A stretch of 64,000 nt of DNA from Tritrichomonas musculus. Its lineage: Eukaryota; Parabasalia; Tritrichomonadida; Tritrichomonadidae. Location: assembly GCA_039105265.1 (NCBI GenBank), contig JAPFFF010000044.1, positions 1,116,001-1,180,000 on the forward strand. The letters run 5' to 3'. Position numbers and translations under genes: made by a program. Of the stretch, positions 39,534-47,402 are shown piece by piece (positions within the stretch are counted from its first letter, which is position 1; each line of letters starts with the position of its first letter). A model generated the notes under the pieces. The model saw only the letters and a program-made list of their open reading frames with translations. It was not told the origin of the DNA and searched no databases.

Positions 39534-40400
39534 TTATTCGAAATAGTACTTATTAGCAGAAATATTCATTACGAATTTTTCATGTGGTTCTTTATGTTGT
39601 AGGTATTCAGCTACTGTCTGCTTAGTATTTAATGAGTTATTTGTTTGTTGCAACAAGCTAGTAAAATCTTCCTCACTATATCCTGTATAACATATGATAT
39701 CTGTTGCTAACCTTTTCGCATTCATATGAACAAATCGAATAGTTTGGATAGCCATGATACATGTTAAATTATAGTGTCTTGTCTTGGTTAACAACTTGAT
39801 AAATTCACTATTACCATTCTTTAATAAATCACTACCTGCACAATCATCTAGTATCAATAATGTGTTATATGGATATGATGATGTTTCATACTTGACTAAC
39901 TTATTGGCTATATATATTATTTTATCATTGAGCTCATTTAAATGATGCTTCTCAATGAGCCTCCTCATTTCGTCATTGGTCTCTTTCATTCGAGATAATA
40001 CATATTTGACAATAGCATAATACTTTATCTTTCTTCGAAGATGTCTTTTAAGATAACTCATTAATTCTCTTTCCTTTACATAATCGATTCTTGATTGTAT
40101 CTGTTTATTAAGTGTTTCAGCTGTTTTATCCATTTTACCAGAGCTTGAGCAAAATATTATCTTTTGGTAGTATGGATGTTTAAACAACCTCTCTGTTATC
40201 ATAATATGTCTCCATATCCAAAAACTTTTACCAGCACCTGGTTTACCAATTAAAAAGTATATACCATTTGTACTAAAAGGATAATCAGGTGATAATGGTT
40301 TAATCAAAGCACCATCTATCTCTTTCATGTTCTTCCGTAAGGTTTCTTTAATCAATGTTTCTACTTTATTTATTAGTTCTGCACTTGGGGGTTCATCCAT
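39534..40400 (-). CDS. Genome-packaging ATPase (FtsK/HerA, A32-like)
   Basis: A 288-residue P-loop ATPase that in related viruses drives DNA into the empty capsid. Walker A is LIGKPGAGKSFW near residue 50, Walker B is TLLILDDCAGSDLL near 182, and a sensor-like AIQTIRFVH follows near 225. The RRLIEKHHLNELNDKII segment lies between. The length suits the A32-like group. The fossil at 14227-15085 is a close homologue. It is preceded by a TTTAAAAATTTG leader and spaced 10 bp from the integrase stop. Confidence 0.92.
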   Translation of the reverse strand: MDEPPSAELINKVETLIKETLRKNMKEIDGALIKPLSPDYPFSTNGIYFLIGKPGAGKSFWIWRHIMITERLFKHPYYQKIIFCSSSGKMDKTAETLNKQIQSRIDYVKERELMSYLKRHLRRKIKYYAIVKYVLSRMKETNDEMRRLIEKHHLNELNDKIIYIANKLVKYETSSYPYNTLLILDDCAGSDLLKNGNSEFIKLLTKTRHYNLTCIMAIQTIRFVHMNAKRLATDIICYTGYSEEDFTSLLQQTNNSLNTKQTVAEYLQHKEPHEKFVMNISANKYYFE

Positions 40401-40410
40401 TTACAAATTT

Positions 40411-41565
40411 TTAAATGTATTTCATAATTTTATCTGGTATTGGTTTGCCCTCAACCTTTTGACCTGCTTTAATTTGTCGTTCATAATTTTTCTTTTGTTC
40501 CAACCAATATTGTCTTTCTGCTGTACCAAGTACTAATGGATTACCTCTCCTTACATCTCTAATAGTTTGTCTAGCAAAGGCATCATCACCTTCGACTCCT
40601 TCCCATTTTAAATCATACTTACCAGTATCTTCATCAAAGTTATATATTTTTTCAATAATACCTTCTTTACCTTCATTTAGTCTTTCAGCTACTTTAATCC
40701 TTTTGTCTCTTGTCCTTAACAACCTATATCCAGGGAATGAACTAGTTGAACCATCTTTGGACTTGACCACAAACTGGTTACCTTTTTGCGAGTCAACTAT
40801 ATAAGACTCATTAGACAAATTACTTCTTCTTTTACCAAATGGTTCTTTTTCGAGTACTAACCTGACCTTCTCACCTGGATTAAAATGATATGGATTAATG
40901 CGTGCATTCTTTTGTATGTACTTTATTTCATCCTCTGGAGTAATATCATTAGGTGCTTTATTATCTAGAGACCTATGAGGAGAGTTGTTATATATGTTAA
41001 CCAAATCATGCATCTCCTTTGGTTGAATAAACCTATTTTCACCAATAGCATCTCTTATGGTTCTCATAAACCTATTAATAATGCCAAGTACATTATGGTT
41101 ATTCTCAGTTGTTGTTCGATATTTTATGTTCTTCTCTCTCATGAAGTCTAAGACTGTTGATGATAAATATGCTGCATCCTCATCACTTGTTATCGAATAT
41201 ACATGAGGTACATCATTAACAAATTTATGAAGTGCTGTTAATACTTCTCTTGCTCCTTTACCATTCATAGGATATGCATATGCTTTTCTGGTGTTGATAT
41301 TGATGAACATTAGATAATTCAACCCACCTGCCTCTTTATTATTAATGAAGGTATCCATTTGATAACCATGAGGATGTTTGGATACAATAGGTATAAATTG
41401 TGCTTTAGGTACTCTCTTATCATGTACTACTCTTTCATCAAAGTATTTCTTTGCTTCTTCTTCATTTAGATTCTCTTGTTTTGCCATGCTAAGGTATTTG
41501 TCCAAGGTCTTCCATTTAGCTTTGTTGTATAATTTTTCATATGGGCTTGGTTCTTCTTTACTCAT
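40411..41565 (-). CDS. INT: Retroviral-type integrase (RVE) with chromodomain-like end
   Basis: The 384-residue integrase inserts the element. The core RNase H-like domain has a first strand with QMDTFI near residue 70, then LMFININTRKAYAYPM, the second acidic site in ITSDEDAAY near 125, and ENNHNVLGIINRFMRTIRD near 165-185. An SH3-like segment follows (NPGEKVRLVLEKEPFGKRR). Near residues 318-352 lies a chromodomain-like segment, EKIYNFDEDTGKYDLKWEG, which could guide insertion to chromatin marks. Polintons are named for this integrase-polymerase combination. Confidence 0.92.
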   Translation of the reverse strand: MSKEEPSPYEKLYNKAKWKTLDKYLSMAKQENLNEEEAKKYFDERVVHDKRVPKAQFIPIVSKHPHGYQMDTFINNKEAGGLNYLMFININTRKAYAYPMNGKGAREVLTALHKFVNDVPHVYSITSDEDAAYLSSTVLDFMREKNIKYRTTTENNHNVLGIINRFMRTIRDAIGENRFIQPKEMHDLVNIYNNSPHRSLDNKAPNDITPEDEIKYIQKNARINPYHFNPGEKVRLVLEKEPFGKRRSNLSNESYIVDSQKGNQFVVKSKDGSTSSFPGYRLLRTRDKRIKVAERLNEGKEGIIEKIYNFDEDTGKYDLKWEGVEGDDAFARQTIRDVRRGNPLVLGTAERQYWLEQKKNYERQIKAGQKVEGKPIPDKIMKYI

Positions 41566-41571
41566 TTATTT

Positions 41572-42576
41572 TTAAATAAACATCTTATCGTATTGAAGGA
41601 ATTGCATTTCGATAACAAATGAATCTTTAGGAGGTAGTTTGGTTGGACAATTATAATGTGCATCACTATAGAAGTCTATCCAAAACCTTTGGTCCATTGA
41701 GTTTAACTTGAAGTACTTAATAGGACTATATTCAACATCACTATCTCCAATATAGTTATGCAATGCTTGTTCACCTATAGATGAATATATTTTACATGGA
41801 TGTCTGTCCCATACATTATCAAATACCAACCTCTTACTTAAAGTTGAATACTTCTTAGGGTTATTTTGATAAGCTCCTGTGCCTATATTAAACACATCTG
41901 CAAAGTCCTCATTCCAATCACCAATTTGGAAAAAATTGATAAATTGGCTTGAATCTTCCTCTTTATTATCATTATTTTTAGTATATATAATTTCATGAAA
42001 ACCATCTTTATCATAATATCCATCTGTTTGTATATCTCGATATGCAATTAATGAATCATTTTGGGAAAATGCATGTCCATATTCTCCATGCATAGCTATC
42101 CAAGATTTCATCGCGGTGTTGACAGCATCAAAGAACCCTCTTAAGTCCCCTTCCTCTGACACCCAATCAATAACATCAAAATTTGCTATCCATTTCCAAG
42201 TAGGCTCTTTTTCATATTCTACTTTGAGTTGGTCCTGGTAGAATTTATCAAGTAGTTCTTGAGTTAAAATAGGGTCGTTTATATTTCCTCCATGTAAAAC
42301 AAAGTAGGATTTTTGAACTTTAAATATAGTCACATTAAATTCTAATTTGCGTCTTCTCTTAATGATATGCGCTGAACGAACGCCAACAATAGATTCCCCT
42401 TTGTTTGCAGTTGACCATTCTGGTGGGAAATTAAACCAATACCTATTAAACTTAGCTTTATCATGTTGAGCATCCTCAAGGAAGTAGGCTGTTTCGATTG
42501 GAAGAGGTGTATTACCATCATTAACTATATTATCTCGATTAGGATATAAAGTGTTAACACTTGGTGGTAATTCCAT
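41572..42576 (-). CDS. Probable minor capsid (penton) protein
   Basis: The 334-residue protein begins with a Pro-rich arm and contains IVGVRSAHIIKRRRKLEFNV, a central region with acidic loops, and a closing beta pair (FWIDFYSDAHYN, then KDSFVIEMQFLQYD). Length, position next to the protease and integrase, and the final strands fit the single jelly-roll minor capsid protein of Polintons that fills the five-fold vertices. Low sequence conservation makes this an inference. A fold prediction would settle it. Confidence 0.6.
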   Translation of the reverse strand: MELPPSVNTLYPNRDNIVNDGNTPLPIETAYFLEDAQHDKAKFNRYWFNFPPEWSTANKGESIVGVRSAHIIKRRRKLEFNVTIFKVQKSYFVLHGGNINDPILTQELLDKFYQDQLKVEYEKEPTWKWIANFDVIDWVSEEGDLRGFFDAVNTAMKSWIAMHGEYGHAFSQNDSLIAYRDIQTDGYYDKDGFHEIIYTKNNDNKEEDSSQFINFFQIGDWNEDFADVFNIGTGAYQNNPKKYSTLSKRLVFDNVWDRHPCKIYSSIGEQALHNYIGDSDVEYSPIKYFKLNSMDQRFWIDFYSDAHYNCPTKLPPKDSFVIEMQFLQYDKMFI

Positions 42577-42600
42577 TTCGAGTTGAATAAAAAGTCTTTA

Positions 42601-44181
42601 TTAATATACAACACCTGTTTCTAATTCATTGTTTTGAAGTTCTCGAAGTATTCTCTTTCTAATATCTGGTATATTGCGTTGTTTAAACTTACCATTTCCT
42701 TCATGCAAAAAGGTACGACAAGATTCCATTAGAAACACTCCACAATCCTTGTTATTCCTTTGACTAGGTACATCATAATATTTTGCTTTTAACTTACCTG
42801 TTCCTGAAATATTGATCCACTTATTAAGTGTCTTTACCTCTGGTGCCATTGACTTATTCTCAGAGTCATAGCATTCGATTATTTTCTTTGGATATCGAAC
42901 AATACATAAAACCCAATGTTCTCCATCTGAGCAAATGGGGACAAATACTTTATCGAAATGTGTAAATGACTGTTTACCTGAGATAGGACTTTTCATCAGT
43001 TCATGTATTTTTTCCATATCATTAGTCTCATATGCCATAGAAAGGAGGGTATAAAATGCAGTAGGTACAACCAATATTTTCTTTTTATCAAACTCTGCTT
43101 CATTTTGACCAGGTTGTTTATTCAATCTCTTTCCTTTGTTATATAGAAGTTTCAAGTAGTCATCAATAACATCTTCTTCTATATTTTCATCATTGACTAA
43201 ACTCCTCCAATCATGAATTTTATGACGTCTTTGGTCTACTGTAAACTCTCCTGTCTTCTGTGGTGTCATACGGGGTTCTCTTGGAGGAGGACTAGTACCT
43301 CGAGAGGTATGTGATGATGGAAACTGTGGAGGTGGTGATGAAGGAGGAGGAGGTGGTGGAGGTGGTGGAGGTGAAGGTGAACGAGAAGGAGGAGGAGGTG
43401 GAGGTGAAGGTGAACGAGGTCGTTTTGATTTTTTCTTATGTTGTTTTGATTTTTTCTTAGGTCTATCATCCTCGTCTAAATTTGTACTACTTTGAAGTAA
43501 AAGTTGAATTCTGTTTTGATTTTGATCCCTTGTTGGTGGCTCAACATTTGTGGGTCGGTTCCTACCGATTTTCCTAAGGTTAAGATGATAATCATTTCGA
43601 TTTAAAGTTGGAGGTCTGGGTAATGGAGCCAATTCTGGTATATCATCTGTTTGAATACCTCTAGTTTTATATTCTTTCTTATCACTTTTCAATGTTCTTT
43701 CTTTCATCTGCTCTCTCAGTTCTCTAGCTGCTTGTTTTTCCTCCTCAGTCTTCATTCGAGATATCCTTATGTTGATAATATCATAATGTAATTTTATCTC
43801 TGTTAATATACCTTGATCTGATTCTTGGAGAGTATATTGATATGGCTTTAATACTGTTATGTAATGCCCATGTTCATCTTTATCATCTTGATTTTTCTTA
43901 ATCGCAAACACGCAACCTGTAAATTTTGCTCTTGGTCTCTCTCTCTTGAGTCTATTAGCAAATTCAAGTACGTCTTTAAAAGCTATACTAGTATTTAAAT
44001 ATGTCTCATATAATTTTTGTAGATTTATTTGATTATTAGAGAACTTCCATATAGTTTGACCCAAACCTCTTGTTAATCTTGCAACATCTCTATCAACTAG
44101 TTTAGGTCGAAATTTAATAGTACCTTGTAGTAGTTGTATTTTATTGTTAGGTTTAGTTTGTGTACCTACATCACTTGTCAT
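42601..44181 (-). CDS. Ulp1-like (adenain-type) cysteine protease with long N-terminal region
   Basis: The C-terminal 220 residues are a Ulp1/adenain-type protease: catalytic His in EHWVLCIVRY (near residue 422), Asp in IIECYDSENKS, the oxyanion Gln in VPSQRNNKDCGVFL and the nucleophile Cys in the same motif (near 480). Related enzymes mature capsid proteins. The N-terminal 300 residues are extra: VGTQTKP at residues 5-11, GIQTDD at 175-180, a Lys-rich patch and a proline-rich stretch with SPSPPPPPPSRSPSP-type repeats. The GxQT motifs resemble LC8-binding sites. The start is the ATG at 44181, preceded by a TTTTATTTGA leader. Confidence 0.88.
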   Translation of the reverse strand: MTSDVGTQTKPNNKIQLLQGTIKFRPKLVDRDVARLTRGLGQTIWKFSNNQINLQKLYETYLNTSIAFKDVLEFANRLKRERPRAKFTGCVFAIKKNQDDKDEHGHYITVLKPYQYTLQESDQGILTEIKLHYDIINIRISRMKTEEEKQAARELREQMKERTLKSDKKEYKTRGIQTDDIPELAPLPRPPTLNRNDYHLNLRKIGRNRPTNVEPPTRDQNQNRIQLLLQSSTNLDEDDRPKKKSKQHKKKSKRPRSPSPPPPPPSRSPSPPPPPPPPPPSSPPPQFPSSHTSRGTSPPPREPRMTPQKTGEFTVDQRRHKIHDWRSLVNDENIEEDVIDDYLKLLYNKGKRLNKQPGQNEAEFDKKKILVVPTAFYTLLSMAYETNDMEKIHELMKSPISGKQSFTHFDKVFVPICSDGEHWVLCIVRYPKKIIECYDSENKSMAPEVKTLNKWINISGTGKLKAKYYDVPSQRNNKDCGVFLMESCRTFLHEGNGKFKQRNIPDIRKRILRELQNNELETGVVY

Positions 44182-44252
44182 TTAAAAATCAAATAAAAGA
44201 AAGAAGAAGAAGATGTTGTTTATTTCATTTTTTTTTTTTTATTTCTGTATAA

Positions 44253-44516
44253 ATGGCTAATTTCATGACCATAAAAGAGCGTATATATATCCTCTATAAA
44301 ATAGTGTCTTACCTCTATGATTATAGATGTGAGACTAATGAGGGAGTATGTAATATTTTAATTAATAAGATAAAAGAGTTAGCTGCTGAGTATTTCGAAC
44401 CTGAATTTCTTGGTGTAATGATGAAAGATGGTGATTTGGAATTTATCGACCAAATAGAACATTTTGCCTTTGAGTTCTTAGAGTACCAAATATCTAATCT
44501 GCCCTCGCATTTATAA
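44253..44516 (+). CDS. Small helical unknown Polinton protein (87 residues)
   Basis: Not recognised. It is entirely helical and acidic, with IYILYKIVSYLYDYRCETNE, then NILINKIKELAAEYF. The ATG follows TTTTTATTTCTGTATAA, the motif typical of this element. It converges on the HNH gene and overlaps its end by 23 bp. Confidence 0.6.
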   Translation: MANFMTIKERIYILYKIVSYLYDYRCETNEGVCNILINKIKELAAEYFEPEFLGVMMKDGDLEFIDQIEHFAFEFLEYQISNLPSHL

Positions 44517-44829
44517 TTTTGGGCATATCCCTGTTATAGTTACTATCAGTTGGGGTTATCCATCTTAAGTTGCTTAGATGGTAGTCAGCCCTATTCCTAT
44601 TGATATGGTCTACCTCTATTTTATGTTGTGGGTCATCATTAGGTATGAACTGTCTTGCTATAAGTACATGTTTCAAGTAGTAGTTGCCATTTAGACATAC
44701 TCGTATATACCCCTTTATATGTTTTGCATCTTTGCATATAAAATGATTACTCTTACGTCTTATAGTAAAGGGGTACCTATTCAGTATCTCATAGTCGTTA
44801 GTAAAGCCTTTGAGTGGCACAAATGACAT
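44494..44829 (-). CDS. HNH endonuclease
   Basis: A 111-residue HNH nuclease. YPFTIRRK near residue 20 is followed by a GYIRVCLNGNYYLKHVLIAR strand pair, IPNDDP, and the HNH core VDHINRNRADYHLSNLRW (residues 78-95), then SNYNRD. It aligns with the first half of the 204-residue protein at 108-722. Free-standing HNH genes are mobile in many virus genomes; here the gene lies at the element's right edge between two small plus-strand genes. Confidence 0.85.
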   Translation of the reverse strand: MSFVPLKGFTNDYEILNRYPFTIRRKSNHFICKDAKHIKGYIRVCLNGNYYLKHVLIARQFIPNDDPQHKIEVDHINRNRADYHLSNLRWITPTDSNYNRDMPKIINARAD

Positions 44830-44870
44830 TTACTCACTTTTTAAATGATTCATTTCATTTTTATTTTCGT

Positions 44871-45173
44871 ATGAACAAGTGGGGGAAAATCATTGTTGAT
44901 AGAATTGATAATAATGAACATCGTCATTATCCTCTTGATGACAAAGAAAGAAACATTACCAAGTTCCCAAAGAAAAAAAAGCGAGTGGGCTTGTATAAAA
45001 ACTATAAGGAACATCAAGAAGAAGAAGAAGAAGAAATGTTTATAGTGACAGAGTGTCATTTTATTCCCTATGAATATAAAGAGATAGGTGTTCAAACTGA
45101 AGACCTTTGGGATGTAGGTGTTCAAACTAATGCTGAACTACCTCATATAGAAGAACTACTTAGTAAAATCTAA
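44871..45173 (+). CDS. Small unknown Polinton protein with two GVQT motifs (100 residues)
   Basis: I place the start at 44871 (MNKWGKIIVD) because TTTTTATTTTCGT lies directly before it; the open frame extends 19 codons further up. The N-terminal half is basic (KFPKKKKRVG), then comes a run of Glu, then two close copies of a motif: EIGVQTEDLW (residues 71-80) and DVGVQTNAEL (81-90). Tandem copies of this type of motif are typical of proteins gripped by dimeric dynein light chain LC8. The gene ends 27 bp before the right terminal repeat. Confidence 0.65.
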   Translation: MNKWGKIIVDRIDNNEHRHYPLDDKERNITKFPKKKKRVGLYKNYKEHQEEEEEEMFIVTECHFIPYEYKEIGVQTEDLWDVGVQTNAELPHIEELLSKI

Positions 45174-45199
45174 CTTCTTTTATTTTAATTTTTGTTGTA

Positions 45200-45452
45200 G
45201 TAGGTACGAGATTCTCGGGGCTGGTACCTGTGCCGTTTCATAGATGGGCGGTTGTGGGGTGGGGTACCTGTGCCGTTTCATTGATGGTAAGCGTTGAGGT
45301 GGGTGGGTGGGATAACATGAAAAGAAGAAGAAGATTTTTTTTTTATTTTTCTTTTCTTTTTCTTTTTCTTTTCTTTTCTTTTTCTTTTATGACGAGTTCG
45401 TGTTGACGGTGTGGGTGCCAGCCCCAGCGGAAACCGACTCGTATATACTACT
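45200..45452. repeat. Right terminal inverted repeat of the Polinton
   Basis: This is the inverted copy of the left repeat, differing by one base in a T run. It ends ACTCGTATATACTACT at 45452, followed by the ATATG target duplication. Confidence 0.95.
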
Positions 45453-46193
45453 ATATGATAAATGTTTTTTTCCGTCAAATTTACAACGTACGTTAAAAAT
45501 TTTCCGTCAATTTCACAACACATGTCATGATTTTTCAATGACTTTTTTGAATTTTTAAAAATTTGTAATTTTTGTTGATTATAAATAATATTTAAAAAAA
45601 AAAAATATTTATTATAAAGCATATAGATAAAAAAAAAAAAATATAGATAAAATGTTCATTTGATAAAATAATTATTATTATTTAAAAAATGTTTATTTTA
45701 TATTTAGATATTAGTATTTAAAAATGCAATCTATTCAATTTTTTTATCGAAAAATTGAATAGAAAATGGTAGGTGGGTTTTCCACCAACGTACTTTTTGC
45801 CACCATTAAAGGCCAAAAATAGGTGAATAAAAATGGTAGGGGGGTTTTCCAGTAGACAATATATTTTTTTACTTCAAAAAAGCACGATATAACTTTTTGA
45901 ATACAATCCATACAAAAAGTAAAATCATTCTATTGAAATTTTATATCAATCATTATTGAATACTTTTTTTTTTTTTTTTTTTTTTTGAAACTTGCCAATT
46001 GAATACTGAGATCAATTTGCAATTTTTCAAAAATTTTTTTGATAAGGTGCAATCAATGCTGACTATTAATGAAGGATATGAAAGAAATGTTATTATTCCT
46101 TATTGCAAATATATATAAAACACGAAAACTTTAGTCTTAATATTTTTTTTTTTTTTAAAAAATATTAAATTTAATTGCTGAATTTTTATCTAT
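45453..46193. other. Intergenic with flanking repeats and poly(T)
   Basis: No gene is seen. TTTCCGTCAA(A)TTT-type repeats lie at about 45469 and 45500. ATGGTAGG[T/G]GGGTTTTCCA occurs at 45767 and again at 45833, the second being the inverted partner of the repeat on the Polinton's other side. A T run of about 25 lies near 45963-45986. Confidence 0.55.
45834..45857. repeat. Right flanking repeat outside the Polinton
   Basis: TGGTAGGGGGGTTTTCC then AGTAGAC is the inverted partner of 20759-20781, facing it across the Polinton. A related copy, TGGTAGGTGGGTTTTCCACC, lies at 45768. Confidence 0.45.
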
Positions 46194-47153
46194 TTAATAT
46201 AAGCAGTCTTCCGCTATTTTACTCATATATTCTTCTTTTTGCATTTCGAATCCAAAATGTTCCAAAATGAAGTGAAATTGCTCAAACCAATAAAAAATTC
46301 TAGTTCCATCATTATGATTGCCATTGAATGGCTCGAATTGCTTATCCTGGCTTTTCACAATTTCCATCAATTTGATACTATCTTTTATCGGAATATTTCT
46401 ATCGTACTTACCATGGATGACATATATTGGCTGGGTTATATTTTCAGCCAATTTCTTTGTTTTGACGTAAACCTTTGAAAAATCAACGCCAGTTTTCTTA
46501 GCAACTTCTTTATACACATCAGGCAATAATTCTTTAGCTTCTTCGATGCTTATTCCAAACTTTTTAGATATGTAAACATCGTCCTCATCATCGCTGCTAT
46601 CGGTGTCACTTTTATTTTCTTCTTCTTCTTCTTCGTCGTCGTCAGAATAAAGGGCAGGCGAGTCCAACGCAATGCTGCAGATGTCTGGAAATTCAGTGAT
46701 GGCATAAAATCCACAAATGGCACCTCGTGATCGGCCAAAATATGAAATTTTGTCATAACCGTTTGCTTTCAAATATCTAATTACTGCTAAAACGTCATCT
46801 ACTTCGTTTTCATGGTATGTAATGTAAGATCCTTCACTGAATCCTCTTCCCCGATAGTCCATCACACAAAAGTTGCACCCATACGGGCAAAATGCTTTGT
46901 GATATTTCTCATAATTTAATATCGTCTCGTTGTCACCGGGTGCAAATAAAACTATAGGATTGCCGGGTAATGGATTGGATGCAAGTGCAAGAAATGCAAC
47001 AATATTATTTGTATGACCATTTGCGTCATTTATTGGAATTTTAATGAATTCTCCATATTCTGGCTTATAGCTTTTAAATGGCTTTCCAATACGTTTGTCA
47101 AGATCTTTTTTAATTATTTGAGTTGCAATTTTAATGATTTCTATCTTTTCCAT
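46194..47153 (-). CDS. Alpha/beta hydrolase (serine-type, clan SC)
   Basis: A 319-residue cytosolic-type alpha/beta hydrolase without a signal peptide. The oxyanion strand is IVLFAPGDNE near residue 70, followed by VMDYRGRGFSEG. The nucleophile elbow is GRSRG (near 143), in YFGRSRGAICGF. The acid is in YVIHGKYDRNIP and the histidine in NGNHNDG near the end. Between strand and cap lies a very acidic insert (DDDEEEEEENKSDTDSSDDED, near residues 170-190). Substrate cannot be deduced; trichomonads have many such hydrolases annotated as S9/S33-type peptidases or lipases. The TAA stop is followed by A, matching the TAAA polyadenylation signal. Confidence 0.9.
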   Translation of the reverse strand: MEKIEIIKIATQIIKKDLDKRIGKPFKSYKPEYGEFIKIPINDANGHTNNIVAFLALASNPLPGNPIVLFAPGDNETILNYEKYHKAFCPYGCNFCVMDYRGRGFSEGSYITYHENEVDDVLAVIRYLKANGYDKISYFGRSRGAICGFYAITEFPDICSIALDSPALYSDDDEEEEEENKSDTDSSDDEDDVYISKKFGISIEEAKELLPDVYKEVAKKTGVDFSKVYVKTKKLAENITQPIYVIHGKYDRNIPIKDSIKLMEIVKSQDKQFEPFNGNHNDGTRIFYWFEQFHFILEHFGFEMQKEEYMSKIAEDCLY

Positions 47154-47402
47154 TTAAAATTTTGTCTGCTTGACAAAAAACTTTGCCAAATATTTTCACC
47201 TCTCTTTTTGGCCTTTTATAGGTGAATTATTATTAAGAAGAAAATGGAAATTTTAAACGAATTGATACTTTATCTTATAGATCAGAAATGTATTATATAT
47301 TACCATTATCTATTTCCCAAGTTCACAAATTTTAACTTCAAGAGTTTATCAAATTGAAAAAATTATATTCATATAATTTTTTAAAAAAATCTTTATTCTA
47401 CT

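Larger units (their letters stand above)
20830..45452. mobile_element. Whole Polinton/Maverick element
   Basis: This 24.6-kb element is bounded by terminal inverted repeats of 252 bp (20830-21081) and 253 bp (45200-45452) that are identical apart from one base in an A run. It is flanked by the 5-bp target duplication ATATG (20825-20829 and 45453-45457). The ends begin AGTAGTATATACGAG, and 5-6 bp duplications with AG termini are known for Mavericks. It encodes the core set: protein-primed polymerase B, RVE integrase, FtsK/HerA ATPase, Ulp1-like protease, double jelly-roll major capsid and a probable minor capsid. It looks whole, with at most one or two doubtful points, and the near-identical ends point to a recent insertion. 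Confidence 0.95.
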
